Under the pieces are notes generated by a model. The model had not been told where the DNA came from and made no database searches. It saw only the letters and a program-made list of their open reading frames with translations. This document shows, in pieces, positions 46,105 through 56,030 of a stretch of DNA of 64,000 bases (position 1 is the first letter of the stretch; every line of letters starts with the position of its first letter). This stretch comes from Saccharomonospora marina XMU15 (GTDB lineage Bacteria > Actinomycetota > Actinomycetes > Mycobacteriales > Pseudonocardiaceae): contig NZ_CM001439.1 of NCBI RefSeq assembly GCF_000244955.1, forward strand, positions 4,893,234-4,957,233, read 5' to 3'. Made by a program: the position numbers and the translations under genes.

Positions 46105-47835
46105 ATGCGTTCGGGTCGCAAGGGGAAGCGGAAGTGGACGCCCGAACCGGGGGCGAGCCAACCACCGGTGGACCGCACGCGGGCTCAACACCCGACACCA
46201 CCTCCGACGAGGGCCTATCCGCCGCCTCCCCCGCTGACCGCGGACGAGGCGCCCACCGGTGCGATGCCCACGCAGCCCGCGAGGCCGAGCAGGGGCGCGC
46301 GGCCGTACCCGCCACCGCCTTCCCCGCCACCTGGGCCGGTGCCGCCCCGGCGCGAGCGGCCCGGCTACGAGTACTACGACACCGGCGGCTACGCCCCTGG
46401 CCAGCCCAGGGACGCCGAGGAGGAGCCGACGGCCAGGCACGGCTTCGACGCGGGCGGAGCCGACCAGCGGGTACCGAAGAAGCTCACCGTCACGCGGGTG
46501 GCGGCGTTTCGCGGTCGCCAGCTCAGCGGGCAGGCCGTGGCCGCCTTCCGCAGAGCCGCCACGGCCGACGGCGCGGACAAGTCCGGGCTGACGTCGCTGA
46601 CGTACGCGGTGATGCTGAACTACGCCAGCGACGCGGCGATGGCGGTGGCGCTGGCGAACACGCTGTTCTTCGCGGCGAGCAGCGGGGAGAGCAGGGGCAG
46701 GGTCGCGCTGTACCTGCTGATCACGATCGCCCCGTTCGCGCTGGTGGCACCGGTGATCGGCCCCGCGCTGGACCGCATCCAGCGCGGCCGCAGGTTGGCG
46801 ATGTCCGTCGCCTCCTCGGGCCAGGCCCTGATGTGTGTGCTGATGGCGTTGAACTTCGACAGCTGGGTGCTCTACCCGGCCGCACTCGGCAAGATGGTGC
46901 TCTCGAAGTCGTTCATGGTGCTCAAGGCCGCCGTGACGCCGAGGGTGCTGCCGCCGGAGATCACCCTGTCGAAGACCAACGCGAGACTCGCCGTCTTCGG
47001 ATTGGCGGCAGGCGGCGTGTTCGGCGCGCTGGCCAGTGGGGTGAACTGGGCGTTCGGTTCCGCGGGCGCGCTGTGGTTCACCGCGCTGATCTGCGCCGTC
47101 GGCGCCGCGCAGGCCATGCGCATCCCGTCGTGGGTGGAGGTCACCGAGGGCGAGGTGCCCGCCTCGCTCTCCGCGCGAACGCCCGCGCTCAAGCCGCGCA
47201 GACCGATGGCTCGACACGTCGTCGTCGCACTGTGGGGCAACGGCTCGATCCGCGTGCTCACCGGCTTCCTGATGATGTTCGCCGCGTTCGCGGTCAAGGC
47301 GCAGACCGAGGACAGCGGGCAGAGTCCGTTCGTGCAACTGCTGCTGCTCGGCATCATCGGAGCCGCGGCGGGCGCGGGTGGCTTCCTCGGCAACGCGCTG
47401 GGGTCCAGGCTGCACTTCGGCAAGTACGACCAGGTCATTCTCGGTTCCCTCGCCGCTACGCTGGCCGCGACGATACTGGCGGCGATCTTCTCCGGCATCG
47501 CAACGGCAGCCGTCGTGGGACTCGTCGGTGCCACCGCGAGCGCGCTGTCCAAGAACAGCCTCGACGCCGTCATCCAGCACGACATGCCGGAGGAGTCGCG
47601 TGCCTCCGCGTTCGGCCGTTCGGAGACCGTGCTGCAACTCGCCTGGGTGTTCGGCGGCGCTGTCGGGCTGCTGCTGCCACCCACCTACTGGATCGGCTTC
47701 CTCGTGGTCTCGCTGCTGCTCGCGCTCGGGCTCGCCCAGACGTGGTTGGTCAGGAACGGTTCGTCGCTGCTGCCCTCGTTCGGCCGGGGGCGCGCGCCGC
47801 GACCCGATCCGACCCGCGTGGCCGACGGCTCGTAG
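46105..47835 (+). CDS. MFS-like membrane protein with Pro-rich N-terminus
   Basis: 576 aa. The first 105 residues are Pro/Arg-rich and disordered (TRAYPPPPPLTADEAP). About eleven or twelve helices follow, from LTSLTYAVMLNYASDAAMAV onwards, with VIGPALDRIQRGRRLAM as the MFS loop 2-3 and GVNWAFGSAGALWFTALI. It resembles the conserved actinobacterial membrane protein Rv0876c and lies next to a DUF2771 lipoprotein gene as there. ATG 46105 lies 7 nt behind CAGGAT. The substrate is unknown. Confidence 0.8.
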   Translation: MRSGRKGKRKWTPEPGASQPPVDRTRAQHPTPPPTRAYPPPPPLTADEAPTGAMPTQPARPSRGARPYPPPPSPPPGPVPPRRERPGYEYYDTGGYAPGQPRDAEEEPTARHGFDAGGADQRVPKKLTVTRVAAFRGRQLSGQAVAAFRRAATADGADKSGLTSLTYAVMLNYASDAAMAVALANTLFFAASSGESRGRVALYLLITIAPFALVAPVIGPALDRIQRGRRLAMSVASSGQALMCVLMALNFDSWVLYPAALGKMVLSKSFMVLKAAVTPRVLPPEITLSKTNARLAVFGLAAGGVFGALASGVNWAFGSAGALWFTALICAVGAAQAMRIPSWVEVTEGEVPASLSARTPALKPRRPMARHVVVALWGNGSIRVLTGFLMMFAAFAVKAQTEDSGQSPFVQLLLLGIIGAAAGAGGFLGNALGSRLHFGKYDQVILGSLAATLAATILAAIFSGIATAAVVGLVGATASALSKNSLDAVIQHDMPEESRASAFGRSETVLQLAWVFGGAVGLLLPPTYWIGFLVVSLLLALGLAQTWLVRNGSSLLPSFGRGRAPRPDPTRVADGS

Positions 47836-47845
47836 TCTCGCCACT

Positions 47846-48349
47846 ATGCGACGTCTGGTAGTAGCACTTCTGGCGGGTGGCGCGGTCACACTGGCGGGGT
47901 GCTCAGCGCCCTCGGCCCCCGAGATCACCTTCTACGCCGACGGCGAGAGCACGACGGCGCAACCGCTCAGCTACTGCGACGCCAAGCTGACCTCCTGCGA
48001 GACCGGTGGCGAACCCGCGAACCTGCGCGTGCGCACGGGCAAGCCCGTGCAGGTGTCGCTGCCTTCGGACGTCTCGTCGACGCCGTGGGCCCTCAACGTG
48101 CAGTTCCTCGGCCCGGACGGCAAGCCGCGCCCGGTGCGCCAGCAGGTCTTCACCGACGGCAAGCAGCACGCCTACACCGTGGTCCCGGACTCGCCCGGCG
48201 ACCAGCTGCTGGTGGTGGAGGTCCAGCAACTGGGAGCCGCCTACGCGGCCGACGAGCAGGGCAACCCGATCGTGGACGAGAACGGGCAGCCGCAACTCGT
48301 CGTGCGTGGCGTGTGGTCACTTCAGATCGAGCCCGCGGCGCGACGCTGA
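47846..48349 (+). CDS. DUF2771 lipoprotein
   Basis: 167 aa. Signal LVVALLAGGAVTLAGC with lipobox LAGC. The mature domain EITFYADGESTTAQPLSYCD with KLTSCETGGEPANLRVRTGK (a Cys pair, likely disulfide), PWALNVQFLG and a C-terminal VVRGVWSLQIEP is typical of DUF2771 (Rv0875c-like). It is separated by 10 bp from the MFS gene stop. ATG 47846 lies 7 nt behind TAGTCT, which overlaps that stop, so it may also have its own leaderless transcript. Confidence 0.8.
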   Translation: MRRLVVALLAGGAVTLAGCSAPSAPEITFYADGESTTAQPLSYCDAKLTSCETGGEPANLRVRTGKPVQVSLPSDVSSTPWALNVQFLGPDGKPRPVRQQVFTDGKQHAYTVVPDSPGDQLLVVEVQQLGAAYAADEQGNPIVDENGQPQLVVRGVWSLQIEPAARR

Positions 48350-48363
48350 CGCGCAGGCGGGTA

Positions 48364-48750
48364 TCAGGGGTCGAGGTCGCGCGCGACGGCCCGCATGACC
48401 TCGGCGATGCGCTTGGTGTGCTTGCGGTCGGGATAGCGGCCCCTGCGCAGGTCCGGCTGTACCCGCATCTCCAGCAGCTTGATCATGTCCTCGATGAGCC
48501 CGTGCAACTCCTCGGCGGGACGGCGACGGGCCTCGGCCACCGAAGGCGGCGGGTCCAGCAGGCGGACCGACAGAGCCTGCGGTCCGCGCCTGCCGTCGGC
48601 GACACCGAACTCCAGTCGCTGACCGGCCTTGAGGGCCTCCACGCCCTGCGGTAGCGCGGATTTCCGAATGTAGACGTCCTCGCCGCCGTCCTGCGTGACG
48701 AAGCCGAATCCCTTGTCCGCGTCGTACCACTTGACCTTGCCGGTCGGCAC
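48364..48750 (-). CDS. cspB: CspB-like cold-shock-domain protein
   Basis: 128 aa. The cold-shock domain starts [19 protein letters not shown] (RNP1 KGFGFV), then [13 protein letters not shown] (RNP2-like), to about residue 65. A C-terminal extension of about 60 residues ([20 protein letters not shown], then [18 protein letters not shown]) is the feature of the long actinobacterial CspB (Rv0871). It probably binds single-stranded RNA or DNA. GTG 48750 matches the family N-terminus; GAAGGA lies about 12 nt upstream. It is convergent with DUF2771. Confidence 0.85.
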   Translation of the reverse strand: MPTGKVKWYDADKGFGFVTQDGGEDVYIRKSALPQGVEALKAGQRLEFGVADGRRGPQALSVRLLDPPPSVAEARRRPAEELHGLIEDMIKLLEMRVQPDLRRGRYPDRKHTKRIAEVMRAVARDLDP

Positions 48751-48905
48751 TGCCCTCACCGTTCCTTCGCTCTGCTGCCACGGGTCCGGCAGCCACCGTC
48801 CCCGCACGACGAACGCGCCCCAGGCGTACCCAGGACGCGTGTCCACCAAGCCTATCTCGCCACACACAGTACGGAGAAGCCGAATGCCGACCTTAAGATG
48901 CCGGT

Positions 48906-49139
48906 ATGAACACCGCCGTTGAGGACAAGGGAAACCGCACCGTGGGTAAGCCGGGATTGATGCGGGCCGGGATCATCCTGTTCGCCATTGGCATGGTCGC
49001 GGTGGTGGCGGTCTTCGTACTCTTCGCGGCAGGTTTGCAGGACCTGCCGGTGTGGCTTTCCGCGTTCGCGGGTGTGGTCACACCGCTGGGCCTTGGCCTG
49101 GGACTCATCGCCCTGGTACGCGAGCACCGTCAGCGCTAG
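48906..49139 (+). CDS. small membrane protein, two helices
   Basis: 77 aa. Helices are [22 protein letters not shown] (residues about 21-42) and a second from [20 protein letters not shown], with a basic C-terminus REHRQR. No named family is recognised. ATG 48906 lies 6 nt behind TAAGAT, the best-formed leaderless promoter in the window. The last 35 bp overlap the convergent HAD gene. Confidence 0.7.
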   Translation: MNTAVEDKGNRTVGKPGLMRAGIILFAIGMVAVVAVFVLFAAGLQDLPVWLSAFAGVVTPLGLGLGLIALVREHRQR

Positions 49140-49743
49140 CCGCCAGCCAGCCGGGGAACTCGACGAGCGAGTCGAGTACCACGTGGGCACCCGCGGCGAG
49201 CAGTTCGGCTCTGCTGCACGGCCCGGTTGTGACCCCTACCGCGATCGCGCCCGCCGCAAGCGCGCCCTGGATGTCGCCGACGTGGTCGCCGACGAAGGCG
49301 AACGCGTTGTGCCGCTTCAGCGCGGCGGCCTTCCCGGTGGCCCAGAGATCACCGACAAGCACGTCCACCGCCAGACCGTGCGCCTGCAGGTGCAACGCGG
49401 CGTTTCGCTCGTACTTGCCGGTGACGACGAGTGAGGTGCCTGCGGCGTCGCGGACGGCGTCGATCGCGGCGCAGGCGCCCGGTAGCACCGTGGTGCTCGG
49501 GATGACCAGGCCGGGGTAGATCTCGCGGAACCGCGACACCAGTTCCGGAATACGTTCCTCCGGCGCCTCGAACCCCCGCAGCACGTGGTCGAGCGGTGGT
49601 CCGAGCCGGGAGGCGAACAGTTCGCCGTCGAGGTCGAGACCGGACTCCCGCGCCAGTTGTGCCATCGCCGCGACCATGCCGGGCCGCGGATCGATCAGCG
49701 TCATGTCGAGGTCGAAACCCACGCACCTTCCCACCCGCGCCAC
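49105..49743 (-). CDS. HAD-family hydrolase
   Basis: 212 aa, phosphoglycolate-phosphatase-like. Motif I is GFDLDMTLIDPRPG with nucleophile Asp, motif II LVVTGKY, motif III Lys in ATGKAAALKRHN, and motif IV FVGDHVGDIQGA. A small helical cap lies after motif I. It is a phosphatase with unknown substrate. GTG 49743 lies 6 nt behind TAAAGG, a weak leaderless pattern. Its 3' end overlaps the small membrane protein gene. Confidence 0.82.
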   Translation of the reverse strand: MARVGRCVGFDLDMTLIDPRPGMVAAMAQLARESGLDLDGELFASRLGPPLDHVLRGFEAPEERIPELVSRFREIYPGLVIPSTTVLPGACAAIDAVRDAAGTSLVVTGKYERNAALHLQAHGLAVDVLVGDLWATGKAAALKRHNAFAFVGDHVGDIQGALAAGAIAVGVTTGPCSRAELLAAGAHVVLDSLVEFPGWLAASADGARVPGR

Positions 49744-49781
49744 CGTATGCCTTTACACGGAAGTTGGACGGGTCCACTCCC

Positions 49782-49806
49782 TTGACATCACTGCGCACTC
49801 TGTCAA
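49782..49806. promoter_or_regulatory. promoter with overlapping inverted repeat before TetR-R2lox
   Basis: TTGACA (49782-49787) and CAACAT (49804-49809) are 16 bp apart, a good -35/-10 pair. The -35 is also the left arm of an inverted repeat TTGACA...TGTCAA (right arm 49801-49806, 13-nt spacer) that would let the TetR protein cover the whole promoter. Transcription would start near GTG 49816. Confidence 0.5.
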
Positions 49807-49815
49807 CATATGAAT

Positions 49816-50406
49816 GTGTCTCAGGTCACGAGCTTCGCTCAACGCGCCAGGGCGTCGTTGCGGGAGGAACTGCTGGACGCGGCCACCGAACTGTTACCCG
49901 AACGCGGATATGCCCGGCTCCGGATGGCCGACGTCGCCGCGAGAGTCGGGGTGAGCAGGCAGACCGTCTACAACGAGTTCGGTAGCAAGGCCGCACTCGT
50001 GCAGGCGGTGGCACTGCGAACGCTCGCCGAGTTCACCGAAGGCATCCAGCAGCGGCTCAACGCGGCGCCCGACGTGCTGTCCGGAGTGCACGCCGCCACC
50101 GTCTACACCATCGAACACGCCAAGGAGAACCGGCTTGTCGCCGCGGCGCTCGGCACCGACGTCGCGGAGGACCTGCTCCCGCTGCTGACCACCAGGGGCG
50201 AGCCGATCCTGCGGGCGGCCACCGAGGTCTCGATGGCCTACCTGCGGGACCGGCTGCCCGAACTGCGTGACACCGAGTTCGTCGCCGAGACCATGACGCG
50301 GTTGACGATGAGCTACCTGGTGCTGCCGGGCCACTCGGCCGAAGAGGCCGCCGACGGGGTACGGGCCGTGATCGCCTCGCTCATCGAATCGTCCACAACG
50401 AAGTGA
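49816..50406 (+). CDS. TetR-family regulator of the R2lox operon
   Basis: 196 aa from GTG 49816 (an ATG at 49810 would add two residues, but lies directly on the -10 box). [24 protein letters not shown] lies near residues 36-56. It precedes an R2lox gene by 17 bp on the same strand, the arrangement I recall as Rv0232-Rv0233. Probably an autorepressor acting at 49782-49806. Confidence 0.85.
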   Translation: MSQVTSFAQRARASLREELLDAATELLPERGYARLRMADVAARVGVSRQTVYNEFGSKAALVQAVALRTLAEFTEGIQQRLNAAPDVLSGVHAATVYTIEHAKENRLVAAALGTDVAEDLLPLLTTRGEPILRAATEVSMAYLRDRLPELRDTEFVAETMTRLTMSYLVLPGHSAEEAADGVRAVIASLIESSTTK

Positions 50407-50423
50407 CCCGAAGGGAAACGTTC

Positions 50424-51392
50424 ATGACCGGCACCGTCGCACCACACCGGGAAGGGTTCCACTCGCTGCGCCGAGGCGGCCTGAACTGGGACTCCTTCCC
50501 GCTGCGACTCTTCGTCAAGGGCAACAAGAAGTTCTGGAATCCCGCCGACATCGACTTCTCCGCCGAACGCGAGGGCTGGGAGTCGCTCAACGACGAGGAG
50601 CGGCGCTCGGCGACGTACCTGTGCGCGCAGTTCATCGCCGGTGAGGAGGCCGTCACCGAGGACATCCAGCCGTTCATGAAAGCGATGGCCGCGGAGGGCA
50701 GGCTCGCCGACGAGATGTACCTGACGCAGTTCTGCTTCGAGGAGGCCAAGCACACGGAGGTGTTCCGGCGCTGGATGGACGCCGTCGGCCTCACCGAGGA
50801 CCTGCACTCCTACGTGGCGGAGAACCCGCATTACCGCAAGCTGTTCTACGAGGAGCTTCCCGAATCGCTCGGAATCCTGGCGCAGGACCCGAGCCCGGTG
50901 AACCAGGTGCGCGCAAGCGTCACCTACAACCACGTCATCGAGGGCAGCCTCGCGCTGACCGGGTACTACGCGTGGCAGAAGGTGTGCACCTCCCGCGGCA
51001 TCCTGCCCGGGATGCAGGAGCTGGTGCGCCGCATCGGTGACGACGAGCGCAGGCACATGGCCTGGGGCACCTTCACGTGCAGGCGACACATCGCCGCCGA
51101 CGACTCGCTGTGGGACGTCGTGCAGCAACGGATGGGCGAGTTGCTGCCTCACGCGCTAGGCATGATCGAGTGGGTGAACAGCCAGTTCGACGAGCCGCCT
51201 TTCAGCATCGACAACCAGGAGTTCCTGCAGTACGCCGCCGACAGGGCACAGCGAAGGCTCGGCGCGATCGAGTCCGCTCGCGGCGCCGACGTGGCGGCCA
51301 TCGACGTCGACCACACTCCCGAGCAGCTGGAGGAGACCTTCGGCGCCGAGGACGCCAAGGCGTTCGCCGAGGCAGCCGCGAACAGGTCGTGA
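50424..51392 (+). CDS. R2-like ligand-binding oxidase (R2lox)
   Basis: 322 aa ferritin-like Mn/Fe protein. Relative to M. tuberculosis R2lox as I recall its numbering, every metal ligand is conserved at an offset of +6: Glu74, Glu107, His110, Glu173, Glu208, His211. The Val77 and Tyr168 pair that forms the ether cross-link is also present (AGEEAVTED and [16 protein letters not shown]). It binds a long-chain fatty acid and performs two-electron oxidation of an unknown substrate; it is not a ribonucleotide reductase subunit. ATG 50424 has GAAGGGA upstream. It is in an operon with TetR. Confidence 0.93.
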   Translation: MTGTVAPHREGFHSLRRGGLNWDSFPLRLFVKGNKKFWNPADIDFSAEREGWESLNDEERRSATYLCAQFIAGEEAVTEDIQPFMKAMAAEGRLADEMYLTQFCFEEAKHTEVFRRWMDAVGLTEDLHSYVAENPHYRKLFYEELPESLGILAQDPSPVNQVRASVTYNHVIEGSLALTGYYAWQKVCTSRGILPGMQELVRRIGDDERRHMAWGTFTCRRHIAADDSLWDVVQQRMGELLPHALGMIEWVNSQFDEPPFSIDNQEFLQYAADRAQRRLGAIESARGADVAAIDVDHTPEQLEETFGAEDAKAFAEAAANRS

Positions 51393-51495
51393 ACTGCTTC
51401 GTAAGCACCTCGTGAGCAAGTCGTGAGGGGTTCGGCGGCCCTGGTCCGTTATGGTCGGCTGCCGAACCCGTCCACGAAACCCGCGGAGCGCGCGC

Positions 51496-52542
51496 GTGCC
51501 GTTGTTCCTCTCCCGGCTGCTGGCCCGGTTCGCTCTGCTCACCTCGTGGTTCACCCCGGTCATCGTGATCGTGGTCGTCTTCGCGACGAGCTGGCCGCTG
51601 ATGGCGCTGGCCGAACCCGAGGGCAGCGCGCTGGTGCAGCCACAGAACTACTGGTGGTACTTCGTGGTGACGGCGGCCACGGTGGGCTACGGCGACTTCT
51701 TCCCCGAGTCGGCCGCGGGCCACCTGGTCGGCGCGTACGTGATCATCGGCGGGATCGTCACGCTGACGACGGTGTTCACGAAGATGGCCTCGGTGCTTGA
51801 GGGAGCGAGAGGACGCCGCATGCAGGGATCGATCACCGTGAAGGCGTCCGGGCACACGGTTCTGCTCGGTTACACGCCTGGGCGCACCGAGCGCATCGCC
51901 AGGGAGGTGCTGCACGGCATCGACGGGACACTCGTGCTGTGCGCCTGGGACGAGGTGGGCACGCACCCGATGCCGGAGGACCCCGTCGAGTTCGTGCGTG
52001 GCGACCTCACCGACGAGGAGACGCTGCGAAGGGCCGGCGTGCAGACCGCGCACGCCGTGCTCGTCGACGCAAGGGACGACAACGAGGCGCTCGCCGTCGC
52101 GCTTGCCGTCGACCACGTCGCCACCGACGCGCACGTGGTCGTGACTCTTCGCGACATGGAGCGGGCCTCGCTACTCGGCTACGTCGACGACCACATCCGG
52201 TGCGTGCAGTGGCACACCCCCCGCATGATCACCGAGGAGCTCACCTCCCCCGGAATCGCCGAGATGTACGCGGAGCTGATGACACACGGCGGGGCCAACA
52301 CCTACTCGGTCACGCTGCCGGAATCGCTCGGGCCGGTGCCGGTCGACCGGTGCCGCGTCACCCTCGGCCGCCGACACGGCGTCACCGTGCTCGCGGCCCG
52401 CGCGGGCGAGCGGCTCGTGGTGAACCCCGGCTGGGGCGACGAGCTCCCGGCGGGGGCGGTGCTGTACTACGTCAGCGCGGGCCCGCTCACCTCCGAGCAG
52501 GTGGAGCAGGCACTGCGGCAGGACGGCGCCGACCGGTCCTGA
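51496..52542 (+). CDS. potassium channel protein with TrkA-N (RCK) domain
   Basis: About 348 aa. Two helices flank the pore (TPVIVIVVVFATSWPLMAL and a second after the filter, LVGAYVIIGGIVTLTTVF) with selectivity filter TAATVGYGDFFPE. From about residue 115 a cytoplasmic Rossmann RCK domain follows (HTVLLGYTPGRTERIAREVL, EFVRGDLTDEETLRRAGV, DARDDNEALAVALA) and a TrkA-C-like end. It is probably a gated potassium channel in the plasma membrane. GTG 51496 has GGAG about 8 nt upstream. Confidence 0.85.
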   Translation: MPLFLSRLLARFALLTSWFTPVIVIVVVFATSWPLMALAEPEGSALVQPQNYWWYFVVTAATVGYGDFFPESAAGHLVGAYVIIGGIVTLTTVFTKMASVLEGARGRRMQGSITVKASGHTVLLGYTPGRTERIAREVLHGIDGTLVLCAWDEVGTHPMPEDPVEFVRGDLTDEETLRRAGVQTAHAVLVDARDDNEALAVALAVDHVATDAHVVVTLRDMERASLLGYVDDHIRCVQWHTPRMITEELTSPGIAEMYAELMTHGGANTYSVTLPESLGPVPVDRCRVTLGRRHGVTVLAARAGERLVVNPGWGDELPAGAVLYYVSAGPLTSEQVEQALRQDGADRS

Positions 52543-52576
52543 GTGCCGCATCGCCGACCCCGACCCGCACTCGCCT

Positions 52577-52609
52577 GTTCATGCGCGCGGCGGCTCGTGT
52601 TCATCCCGG
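52577..52609 (+). promoter_or_regulatory. PHO box (three 11-bp units) before phoD
   Basis: GTTCATGCGCG (52577-52587) and GTTCATCCCGG (52599-52609) are spaced exactly 22 bp apart with a degenerate middle unit. Each matches 10 of 11 positions of the PhoP direct-repeat consensus as I recall it from Streptomyces (G-G/T-TCAYYYR-G/C-G). Position 46 bp before phoD fits phosphate control. Confidence 0.6.
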
Positions 52610-52654
52610 GCCGTTAGAAAAGGCGGACCAGTCCGGTTCGCTTCGGGAGCGCCC

Positions 52655-54202
52655 ATGAGTCTGACCCGCCGTACCGCCCTGCTTGGCGGCTCCGCCCTCG
52701 GCGCCGCCGCGTTCTCCGGCCGGAGCGCGGCCGCGACGACCGCCGCCCCGCCACGGGAGTACCCGTTCACACTCGGCGTCGCATCGGGCGATCCGACCCC
52801 GGACGGTGTGGTGCTGTGGACCCGGCTGGCTCCGCGACCACTGACGCCGGACGGCGGCATGGCGCCCGGCGATGTGCGGGTGCTGTGGCAGGTCGCCACC
52901 GATGAGCACTTCGCCGACGTCGTTCGAGCGGGCAGCGCGCGAGCCGAGGCCGAGTGGGCGCACTCCGTCCACGTCGAGGTCGAAGGGTTGCTGCCCGATC
53001 GCGTCTACTACTACCGCTTTCGTGCCGGGTCGCAGTTGAGTCCTGTCGGCCGGACCCGTACCACTCCGCCGGTGGGCGCGCCGGTGTCATCGCTGGCGCT
53101 CGCCGCCGTGTCGTGTCAGTCGTTGCCCGCCGGTCGCTACGCGGCCTACCGGCACATCGCCGAGCGCGATCTCGACATCGTGTTGCACCTCGGTGACTAC
53201 ATCTACGAAGGAAGAGGACCCGCCCAACCGAGCGCGGGCCCCGACCGCAGGCATTTGCCCTTCAAGACCACCACGTCGCTGGAGGACTACCGAATCCGCC
53301 ACGCGCAGTACCGGCTCGACCCGGACCTGCGGGCCGCGCACGCCTCTGTCGCCTTCCTGTGCGTGCCCGACGACCACGAGGTGGTCAACAACATGGCGGG
53401 TGACTACGGCGGCAACGGCAACGCCGACCCTGAGACCTTCCCGCGTCGCAGGGCCGCCGCCTATCACGCCTACTACGAGCACATGCCGCTGCGGCGCTCG
53501 GCCCTGCCGTCAGGGCCGGACATGAGCCTCTACCGTCGGTTCAGTTACGGCGACCTCGCCGAGATCCGGCTGCTCGACACCCGGCAGTACCGAACCCCAC
53601 AGGTGGACGGCGCGACCTTCCAGCCGCTGCCGAGCGACGCCTACGACCCGGACCGCACCTTGACCGGACCGGAGCAGGAGCGCTGGCTGCTTACAGGACT
53701 CGCCTCGTCGACCGCGAGGTGGAACGTGATCGCGCAGCAGGTCTACCTCGCGGCCATCGACATGGACACAACCGATGGGCAGGCCTACAACACCGACAAG
53801 TGGGACGGCTATCCGGCGGCGCGCTCCCGCATCACCGGGTTTCTGCACCGACAGCGGCCTCGCAACCCCATCGTGCTCAGCGGGGACGTCCACGCGGCGA
53901 TGGTCAACGACATCACGCTGGAACACGACCCCACCTCCCCGGTGGTGGCAACGGAGTTCATCGGTAGCTCGATCAGCAGCGGCAAGGGCAACAACGCGTT
54001 GTTCGAGTCAGCGCTGCCGCACAACCCGCAGGTGCGCTACTACAACGGCCGCGAGCGCGGCTACCTCTCGTGCGAGGTGGGCCGCGACGTATGGGCCTCG
54101 CACTTGTGGTTCGTCGACGATCCGCGCGATGCGGCGTCCCGGGTACGTCGGGACGTATCCTACGTGGTCGAGGACGGCAGGCTCGGCGCTCAACCAGCCT
54201 GA
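52655..54202 (+). CDS. phoD: secreted alkaline phosphatase/phosphodiesterase PhoD
   Basis: 515 aa. Twin-arginine-type signal (MSLTRRTALLGGSALGAAAF, cleavage near SAAA). The mature enzyme has an N-terminal PhoD domain (FTLGVASGDPTPDGVVLWTR) and a metallophosphatase core with LHLGDYIYEG (Asp), VPDDHEVVNN (His), IRLLDTRQYR, and VLSGDVHAAMVN with GSSISSGKG. It hydrolyses phosphodiesters/monoesters with Ca/Fe. GGGAG lies upstream of the ATG. Predicted to be induced by phosphate starvation through the PHO box. Confidence 0.93.
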   Translation: MSLTRRTALLGGSALGAAAFSGRSAAATTAAPPREYPFTLGVASGDPTPDGVVLWTRLAPRPLTPDGGMAPGDVRVLWQVATDEHFADVVRAGSARAEAEWAHSVHVEVEGLLPDRVYYYRFRAGSQLSPVGRTRTTPPVGAPVSSLALAAVSCQSLPAGRYAAYRHIAERDLDIVLHLGDYIYEGRGPAQPSAGPDRRHLPFKTTTSLEDYRIRHAQYRLDPDLRAAHASVAFLCVPDDHEVVNNMAGDYGGNGNADPETFPRRRAAAYHAYYEHMPLRRSALPSGPDMSLYRRFSYGDLAEIRLLDTRQYRTPQVDGATFQPLPSDAYDPDRTLTGPEQERWLLTGLASSTARWNVIAQQVYLAAIDMDTTDGQAYNTDKWDGYPAARSRITGFLHRQRPRNPIVLSGDVHAAMVNDITLEHDPTSPVVATEFIGSSISSGKGNNALFESALPHNPQVRYYNGRERGYLSCEVGRDVWASHLWFVDDPRDAASRVRRDVSYVVEDGRLGAQPA

Positions 54203-54262
54203 AGCACGACGCGGCCGGCTCCGCAACGAGTGTCGGGCGGGTCGGCCTTGCCCGGTCCGTGC

Positions 54263-55915
54263 CTACGATCCCCGAGCCGACTCGCCCAGCCCGAGCAGTT
54301 CGACCGACTTCTCCCGCATCTCCACCTTGCGCACCTTGCCGGTTACGGTCATCGGGAACTCCTCGACCACGTGCACGTAGCGCGGGATCTTGTAGTGCGC
54401 GAGCCTGCCCTGGCAGAACTCGCGCAGTGCCTCGGCGGTGAGCGGGGGCGCGCCCTCGCGCATCCGCACCCACGCCATCAACTCCTCGCCGTACCGGCGA
54501 TCGGGCACACCGATCACCTGTGCGTCGAGGACGTCCGGGTGGGTGTAGAGGAACTCCTCGATCTCGCGCGGGTAAATGTTCTCCCCGCCGCGGATGACCA
54601 TGTCCTTGATCCGGCCGGTGATGTTGACGTAGCCCTCGTCGTCCATCACCGCGAGATCGCCGGTGTGCATCCAGCGTGCGGCGTCGATGGCATCGGCCGT
54701 CTGCTCCGGCTGCTCCCAGTAACCGAGCATCACCGAGTAGCCCCGGGTGCAGAACTCGCCGGGAGTTCCGCGCGGCACCGTCAGGCCCGTCTCAGGGTCG
54801 ACGATCTTCACCTCCAGGTGCGGGTGCACCCTGCCCACAGTGGACACGCGTCGCTCGATCGAGTCATCGGCCCTGGTCTGTGTCGAGACAGGTGAGGTCT
54901 CGGTCATGCCGTAGCAGATGGTCACCTCGGCCATTCCCATCCGCTCGATGACCTGCTTCATCACCTCCACCGGACACGGTGAGCCCGCCATGATCCCGGT
55001 CCGCAGGCTGGACAGGTCGTAGGAGTCGAAGTCGGCCTCGGCCAGTTCCGCGATGAACATCGTCGGAACGCCGTACAGCGACGTGCAGCGTTGCGCCTGT
55101 ACGGCTCGCAGCGTTGCCGCGGGCTCGAACGCCTGCGCCGGGATGACCATGCAGGCGCCGTGGCTCGTCGCGGCCAGGTTGCCCATCACCATGCCGAAGC
55201 AGTGGTAGAAGGGCACCGGGATGCAGATCCGGTCGGCCTCGGTGTAACCGCAGAGTTCGCCGACGAAGAAGCCGTTGTTGAGAATGTTGTGGTGGCTCAG
55301 TGTGGCGCCCTTCGGGAACCCCGTGGTGCCCGAGGTGTACTGGATGTTGATCGGGTCGTCGGCGCTCAACGTCGCACGCAGCCGCTCCAGCAGCGCGGGA
55401 TCGGCCTGCCTGCCGTGCTCGAACAGCGCGTTCCACTCGCCGCTGCCAAGCAGCACGACGTGCCGTAGCGCCTCGCAGCGAGGGCGCACCTCCTCGATCA
55501 TTCCCGCGTAGTCGGAGGTCTTGAAACTCTCCGCGGCCACCAGCATGGTGATCCCGGACTGGTTGAGCACGTACTCGAGTTCGTGTGCGCGGTAGGCGGG
55601 GTTGATGTTGACCAGTATCGCGCCGATCTTCGCGGTGGCGTACTGGGTCATCGTCCATTCCGCACAGTTGGGAGCCCAGATCCCGACCCGGTCGCCCTTG
55701 CCGATACCGGCGTTCGCCAGGCCGAGCGCCAGCGCGTCCACCTCGGCGGCTAGCTGCTCGTAGGTCCACGTCCGGCCGGTGAACTGCTCCACGAGTGCGT
55801 CACGTTCGCCGAACGCTCGCACCGTGCGGTCGAAGTTGTCACCGATGGTGTCGCCCAGCAGCGGGACCTCCGAGGTGCCCGAGGCGTAACTGGGGACAGC
55901 GAGTGCGTCCGGCAT
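54263..55915 (-). CDS. acyl-CoA ligase, AMP-forming (FadD-like)
   Basis: 550 aa ANL superfamily. [20 protein letters not shown] is the P-loop (A3), [10 protein letters not shown] is A5, [20 protein letters not shown] is A7, [20 protein letters not shown] is A8, and [12 protein letters not shown] carries the catalytic Lys (A10). It activates a fatty or related acid to its CoA ester; the closest group by eye is FadD35-like medium/long-chain ligases. ATG 55915 has GGAGG 5 nt upstream. It is convergent with phoD and divergent from yccF. Confidence 0.9.
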   Translation of the reverse strand: MPDALAVPSYASGTSEVPLLGDTIGDNFDRTVRAFGERDALVEQFTGRTWTYEQLAAEVDALALGLANAGIGKGDRVGIWAPNCAEWTMTQYATAKIGAILVNINPAYRAHELEYVLNQSGITMLVAAESFKTSDYAGMIEEVRPRCEALRHVVLLGSGEWNALFEHGRQADPALLERLRATLSADDPINIQYTSGTTGFPKGATLSHHNILNNGFFVGELCGYTEADRICIPVPFYHCFGMVMGNLAATSHGACMVIPAQAFEPAATLRAVQAQRCTSLYGVPTMFIAELAEADFDSYDLSSLRTGIMAGSPCPVEVMKQVIERMGMAEVTICYGMTETSPVSTQTRADDSIERRVSTVGRVHPHLEVKIVDPETGLTVPRGTPGEFCTRGYSVMLGYWEQPEQTADAIDAARWMHTGDLAVMDDEGYVNITGRIKDMVIRGGENIYPREIEEFLYTHPDVLDAQVIGVPDRRYGEELMAWVRMREGAPPLTAEALREFCQGRLAHYKIPRYVHVVEEFPMTVTGKVRKVEMREKSVELLGLGESARGS

Positions 55916-56030
55916 GATGCCTCCTCGGCGTCGAAGGGCCAGCACATCGAGTGTAGGAACGCGGAAGGCGCGGCGGCTACCTGCACATGGAGGGGCGGCG
56001 CGGATGCCACGATGCGGGGACAATGGCGGC

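Noticed and set aside
51393-51440. TCGTGA direct repeats and TGCTT-CGT-AAGCA hairpin after R2lox
   Set aside because: Short and partly coding-end sequence; the stem has only 5 bp, too weak to call a terminator.
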